A DNA stretch of 9,188 nt, from contig SKRP01000129.1 in assembly GCA_007118445.1 (NCBI GenBank), positions 1 through 9,188 of the forward strand. The letters are read 5' to 3'. The notes beneath the pieces are model-generated. The model was not told where the DNA came from. It made no database searches and saw nothing but the letters and a program-made list of their open reading frames with translations. This DNA is from Natronohydrobacter sp. (lineage in GTDB: Bacteria; Pseudomonadota; Alphaproteobacteria; Rhodobacterales; Rhodobacteraceae). Positions 6,109 through 9,188 of the stretch are shown here, piece after piece. Positions within the stretch are counted from its first letter, which is position 1. Each line of letters starts with the position of its first letter. A program made the translations under genes and the position numbers.

Positions 6109-7257
6109 TCAATCGCTGATCGCCTCGACGCTCTGGATCGTCGGCAGATGGCGGGCGATCTCGGTCCAGCTTGCGCCCTCGTCGAAACTGCCAAAGACCG
6201 AACCGCTATTGGTGCCGAAATAGACCGCCGGGTTCACGGCCGCGTCACAGGCCATCGCCTGTCGCAGCACAGTGAAGAAACAGAATTCCTGCGGCAGGCC
6301 GTTGCGCTGCGCCTGCCATGTCTCGCCGCCATCTGCGGAATGCCAGACCGCCGCTTGCGCATCGGGCGGGAAGCGCCCTTCCATATCGCCGTTCAGCGGA
6401 AACACCCAGAGTTTGCGCGCATCATGCGGATGCAGCGCGATGGGAAAGCCGAAGGTCGAGGGCAGGCCCTCGGTCACATCCTCCCAGGAGCGCCCGCCAT
6501 CGCGGCTGCGCCAGACCCCGTGATGATTCTGCTGATAGAGCAATTCGCCTGTCTCTGCCGTGGCGCGGGCCAGGCTGTGCACGCAATGCCCGGTCTCGCC
6601 GCCCGAAGGCGCGGCAGGGTGGTGGTGATGTCCGCAATCTCCCGCGTTTGACAGCCGGTTGCGCCGCTCCCAACTGGCCCCGCCATCTTCCGTGGCGAAA
6701 ACACCCGCCGCAGAAATGCCCACCCAGAGCTTGCCCGGATGGCCGGGATCCGAGGCGATGGAATGCAGGATCAGCCCTGCTGCGCCCGGTTGCCAGTCAG
6801 GCCGCGAGGGATGCGCGCCCAGCCCTTCGACCCGCGTGAAACTGGCCCCGTCATCACGGCTTTCCAGCAGCTCTGCTGGTTTTGCGCCCGCATAGACGCG
6901 GCCCTCTGACTGGTGCAGCGACCAGATCTGCGTCATCTCCTTGCTGAACGGCAACTCGGTGTCTTCCCAGCCGATCATCGCCGCGAAATCCGCATCCTGC
7001 GCCGCCCAGTCATCCATCTGACCGGGTGACAGACGGGTGAGGGTCCATGTGCTGCCCCTGTCGGATGAGTGCCAGACGCCTGCGCCGAACCATTCGCCAC
7101 CGCCCCCGGCCCAGAGATTGCCGGTGCCAGGTTGGCCGATCACATGGTTGATGGGCCAGCCATCGCAATGCGGGCCGCTGACAGTGAAGCTGCCGCCCGG
7201 CTGCTGGTGCAGTATGAACGCCCCTTTGGTCGTCCCGATCAGAACCCTGCGCGCCAT
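6109..7257 (-). CDS. BNR/Asp-box beta-propeller protein (WD40/YVTN/BNR-like, 'sialidase' fold)
   Basis: The 382-residue protein has six Asp boxes of the form S-x-D-x-G-x-x-W/F at about 64-71 (SSDRGSTW), 133-140, 189-196, 251-258 (SRDGGRSW), 307-314 and 357-364, indicating a six-bladed propeller. Conserved-looking segments include HCDGWPINHVI (30-40), GAGVWHSSD, VGISAAGVFATEDGG, and GHCVHSLA with QNHHGVWRS. They match a widespread bacterial family annotated as BNR or exo-alpha-sialidase. The arginine triad and FRIP motif of true sialidases are not evident, so sialidase activity should not be assumed. There is no signal peptide, so it is probably cytoplasmic. ATG at 7255-7257 follows a very strong AGGAGG at 7263-7268. 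It lies 63 bp downstream of proS and 55 bp upstream of the HHE gene. An unusual GDCGHHHH stretch is at about 207-213. Confidence 0.85.
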   Translation of the reverse strand: MARRVLIGTTKGAFILHQQPGGSFTVSGPHCDGWPINHVIGQPGTGNLWAGGGGEWFGAGVWHSSDRGSTWTLTRLSPGQMDDWAAQDADFAAMIGWEDTELPFSKEMTQIWSLHQSEGRVYAGAKPAELLESRDDGASFTRVEGLGAHPSRPDWQPGAAGLILHSIASDPGHPGKLWVGISAAGVFATEDGGASWERRNRLSNAGDCGHHHHPAAPSGGETGHCVHSLARATAETGELLYQQNHHGVWRSRDGGRSWEDVTEGLPSTFGFPIALHPHDARKLWVFPLNGDMEGRFPPDAQAAVWHSADGGETWQAQRNGLPQEFCFFTVLRQAMACDAAVNPAVYFGTNSGSVFGSFDEGASWTEIARHLPTIQSVEAISD

Positions 7258-7320
7258 GACACCCTCCTGCGTTTGATGCGGCAGGATGTCGCAGCATGCA
7301 GGTCGGCGTCAAGCCTGCGC

Positions 7321-8661
7321 TCAGCGCCCGACGTAAATCTGCGCAATCCGGTCGACGGCGGCCTCGGGCGTCATCTCTTCGCTTTCGCCACTGCGGCGGC
7401 TGGTCAGTTCGACCACGCCCTTTTCCAGCCCGCGCGGGCCGACCGTGATCCGCCATGGCAGACCGATCAGATCCATCGTCGCGAATTTCGCGCCTGCGCG
7501 TTCAGAGCGGTCGTCATAGAGCGGCTCCAGCCCCCTGGCGGTCAGCGCCTTGTAAAGCCCCTCGCAGGCAGCATCAGCCGCGCTGTCGCCTTGTTTGAGG
7601 TTCACGATCCCGCAATGGAAGGGCGTCACGCCCTCGGGCCAGATAATGCCGCGCTCATCATGGCTGGCCTCGATGATCGCACCCAGCAGCCGCGACACGC
7701 CGATGCCGTGGCTGCCCATATGCACCGGGTTGCGGCTGCCGTCGGGACCGACCACTGTCGCGCCCATCGCTTCGGAATATTTGGTGCCGAAATAGAAGAT
7801 CTGGCCCACTTCGATCCCGCGTGCCGAGCGGCGGCGGGTTTCCGGCACCTGTGCCTCGAACACGGCGGCGTCATGGGTTTCATCTGTGCGGGCATAGCGC
7901 GAGGTGAATTCGTCGAGCACGGACTGGCATTCGGGCACGGAATCGTAATCCACCGCGCGATCTCCGAATTTCAGATCCGTGATTTCGCTGTCATAGAAGA
8001 CTTCCGATTCGCCGGTTTCGGCCAGAACGAGAAATTCATGCGTGTAATCGCCGCCGATCGGGCCGCCATCGGCGCGCATCGGGATCGCCTGCAGACCCAT
8101 GCGCTCGTAGCTGCGCAGGTAGCTGACCAGATGGCGGTTATAGGCGTGCAATGCGGCATCCTTGTCGATGTCGAAATTATAGCCGTCCTTCATCAGGAAT
8201 TCGCGGCCCCGCATCACACCGAAACGGGGGCGGATCTCGTCGCGGAATTTCCACTGGATATGATAGAGCGTCAGCGGCAGATCCTTGTAGCTGCTGACAT
8301 GGGCGCGGAAGATATCGGTGATCAGCTCTTCATTGGTGGGACCATAGAGCATGTCGCGCCCGTGGCGGTCGGTGATGCGCAGCATTTCCTGACCATAATC
8401 ATCATAGCGCCCGCTTTCGCGCCACAGATCGGCGGATTGCAGCGTGGGCATGAGCATCGGGATATGCCCCGCGCGGATCTGTTCCTCATGCACGATCTGT
8501 TCGATCCGTCGCAGAACCCTGTAGCCCAGCGGCAGCCAGGAATAGATGCCGGCGCTCGCCTGCTTTATCAGCCCTGCGCGCAGCATCAGCCGGTGGCTGA
8601 CGATCTGGGCCTCGGATGGGGTTTCCTTGAGGACGGGCAGGAAGTAGCGGGTCAGGCGCAT
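7321..8661 (-). CDS. proS: Proline--tRNA ligase (ProS), short alphaproteobacterial type
   Basis: This 446-residue class IIa synthetase charges tRNA-Pro with proline in the cytoplasm. Motif 1 is around GIYSWLPLGYRVL (38-50). Motif 2 contains WKFRDEIRPRFGVMRGREF (137-155), and motif 3 contains GIGVSRLLGAIIE (319-331). YGPTNEE (106-112) forms part of the active site. The C-terminal anticodon-binding domain covers about 345-440. Between motifs 2 and 3 there is no room for the roughly 180-residue INS editing domain of E. coli-type enzymes, as usual in alphaproteobacteria. Mischarged Ala-tRNA-Pro is therefore presumably cleared by a separate editing protein not in this window. ATG at 8659-8661 has AAAGG (8669-8673) seven bases upstream. 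The BNR gene follows after 63 bp. Confidence 0.97.
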   Translation of the reverse strand: MRLTRYFLPVLKETPSEAQIVSHRLMLRAGLIKQASAGIYSWLPLGYRVLRRIEQIVHEEQIRAGHIPMLMPTLQSADLWRESGRYDDYGQEMLRITDRHGRDMLYGPTNEELITDIFRAHVSSYKDLPLTLYHIQWKFRDEIRPRFGVMRGREFLMKDGYNFDIDKDAALHAYNRHLVSYLRSYERMGLQAIPMRADGGPIGGDYTHEFLVLAETGESEVFYDSEITDLKFGDRAVDYDSVPECQSVLDEFTSRYARTDETHDAAVFEAQVPETRRRSARGIEVGQIFYFGTKYSEAMGATVVGPDGSRNPVHMGSHGIGVSRLLGAIIEASHDERGIIWPEGVTPFHCGIVNLKQGDSAADAACEGLYKALTARGLEPLYDDRSERAGAKFATMDLIGLPWRITVGPRGLEKGVVELTSRRSGESEEMTPEAAVDRIAQIYVGR

Positions 8662-8697
8662 GGGTCAGCCTTTGCATCGGGAAGCATGTTGCGCATC

Positions 8698-8726
8698 GGT
8701 TTAGGCGAGGATGCGCGCAGGGGCAA
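8698..8726 (-). promoter_or_regulatory. Possible proS promoter
   Basis: On the minus strand TTGCCC (8721-8726) and TAAACC (8698-8703) are separated by 17 bases, about 37 bases before the proS start codon. Only the spacing and the TTG are good, so this is a weak call in the 188-bp gap 8662-8849. Confidence 0.25.
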
Positions 8727-8739
8727 GGTGGTGCGGCAG

Positions 8740-8769
8740 GTAAGGTGCGTGCTGTAGCACGCACCTTAC
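8740..8769. repeat. Palindromic element, copy 2, upstream of proS
   Basis: This is a perfect palindrome of 14-bp arms (gtaaggtgcgtgct at 8740-8753; agcacgcaccttac at 8756-8769) around a two-base centre. It matches the element at 5450-5479 at 24 of 31 positions when one flanking base is included, the differences being mostly in the centre. It lies between the BI-1 gene terminator and proS. It may be a dispersed intergenic repeat, a second terminator or a protein-binding site. Confidence 0.7.
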
Positions 8770-8799
8770 GCAACTTGCAGCAAGCGACAGCGCGTATGC

Positions 8800-8826
8800 A
8801 AAAGGGCGCACCTTGCAGTGCGCCCT
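8800..8826 (-). terminator. Intrinsic terminator of the BI-1-like gene
   Basis: On the minus strand a 9-bp GC-rich stem (8818-8826 with 8803-8811) and a six-base loop are followed by a T-run at the foot of the stem (complement of aaaa at 8800-8803). It begins 24 bases after the stop codon of the BI-1-like gene. Confidence 0.75.
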
Positions 8827-8849
8827 CGCAAATCAGACATGGAAGAGGG

Positions 8850-9188
8850 TTATTCTTGCTGTCCCATGAACATCAGCAGGAACTGGAACATGTTCAGGAA
8901 GCTGATATAGAGCGACAGCGCCCCGTCCACAGCAGCCTTGTCCAGCCATTCCTGATCACCGGCGGCCGCATGTGCCACATATTCCGATTTGATCGTCTGC
9001 GTGTAAAACGCCGTCAGACCCGCAAAGACCAGAATCCCGATGGCCGAGATCGCGAACATCATGGCCGGGCTTTGCAGGAAGATGTTGATGATCATCGCCA
9101 CGATCAGCCCGATCACACCCATGATCAGGAAGGTGCCCATGCCCGACAGGTCTTTCTTCGTTGTGTAGCCATAGAGGCTGAGCCCCGC
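8850..9188 (-). CDS. Bax inhibitor-1/YccA-family membrane protein, C-terminal part
   Basis: The last 112 residues of an integral inner-membrane protein are visible. The frame runs open past the internal Met at 9140 to the window edge, giving LSLYGYTTKKDLSGMGTF, a block characteristic of bacterial BI-1 (YccA/YbhL-like) proteins. Two hydrophobic helices follow (FLIMGVIGLIVAMIINIFL and AMMFAISAIGILVFAGLTAF), then a charged loop, YTQTIKSEY..., and the C-terminal segment ALSLYISFLNMFQFLLMFMG. Family members are proposed calcium-leak channels or modulators of the FtsH protease; the role here is not established. The stop is TAA at 8850-8852, followed by an intrinsic terminator. The real start lies outside the window. 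Confidence 0.93.
   Translation of the reverse strand, partial: AGLSLYGYTTKKDLSGMGTFLIMGVIGLIVAMIINIFLQSPAMMFAISAIGILVFAGLTAFYTQTIKSEYVAHAAAGDQEWLDKAAVDGALSLYISFLNMFQFLLMFMGQQE

Noticed and set aside
6109..7257. Annotation as a true sialidase
   Set aside because: Asp boxes are present, but no FRIP motif or arginine triad is apparent and there is no signal peptide; Asp boxes alone show only the propeller fold.
7069..8757. A 562-codon open frame on the plus strand opposite proS and part of the BNR gene
   Set aside because: It is antisense to genes with clear family motifs. Long reverse-frame openings are expected in GC-rich codon-biased DNA, and its translation is His/Ala/Arg-rich with no recognisable domain.

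Overview
The window looks like chromosomal, GC-rich (roughly 62-63%) DNA from an alphaproteobacterium, most likely Rhodobacterales (Rhodobacter/Paracoccus/Roseobacter type). The evidence is a short prolyl-tRNA synthetase without the bacterial INS editing domain, an RpoH sigma factor resembling the RpoHII branch, a DUF2125-type envelope protein, and a dispersed palindrome of a kind I associate with this group. No prophage, transposase, CRISPR array, tRNA or rRNA is visible. Most of the region is ordinary core and near-core genome.

Layout, left to right: (1) the 3' two thirds of valS (+), carrying an unusually AT-rich in-frame insert; (2) a short convergent gap with a GC-rich hairpin; (3) a MarR-type regulator (-) with a cysteine-rich C-terminal tail, divergent from (4) an RpoHII-like sigma-32 gene (+), which is followed by (5) a small VanZ-like membrane protein gene (+). 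The last overlaps tail-to-tail with (6) a DUF2125 gene (-). (7) A ChaC-type gamma-glutamylcyclotransferase gene (+) is divergent from DUF2125 and convergent with (8) a hemerythrin-type HHE protein gene (-); the junction holds a long palindrome plus a second hairpin. Upstream of the HHE gene on the same strand lie (9) a six-Asp-box BNR beta-propeller protein, (10) proS and, after a 188-bp gap, (11) the 3' part of a Bax-inhibitor-1/YccA-like membrane protein gene cut by the window edge. The gap holds a second copy of the palindrome and an intrinsic terminator.

Functionally, two aminoacyl-tRNA synthetases bracket a set of genes with a loose stress flavour: an alternative sigma factor, a regulator with a possible metal- or redox-binding Cys cluster, a glutathione-degrading enzyme family, a di-iron HHE protein and a BI-1 protein. 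That link is inference from gene content, not shown by shared regulatory sites. The items most worth a second look are the ValS insert, the Cys-tailed MarR beside rpoH, and the two palindromes whose arms are conserved while their centres differ by compensating changes.
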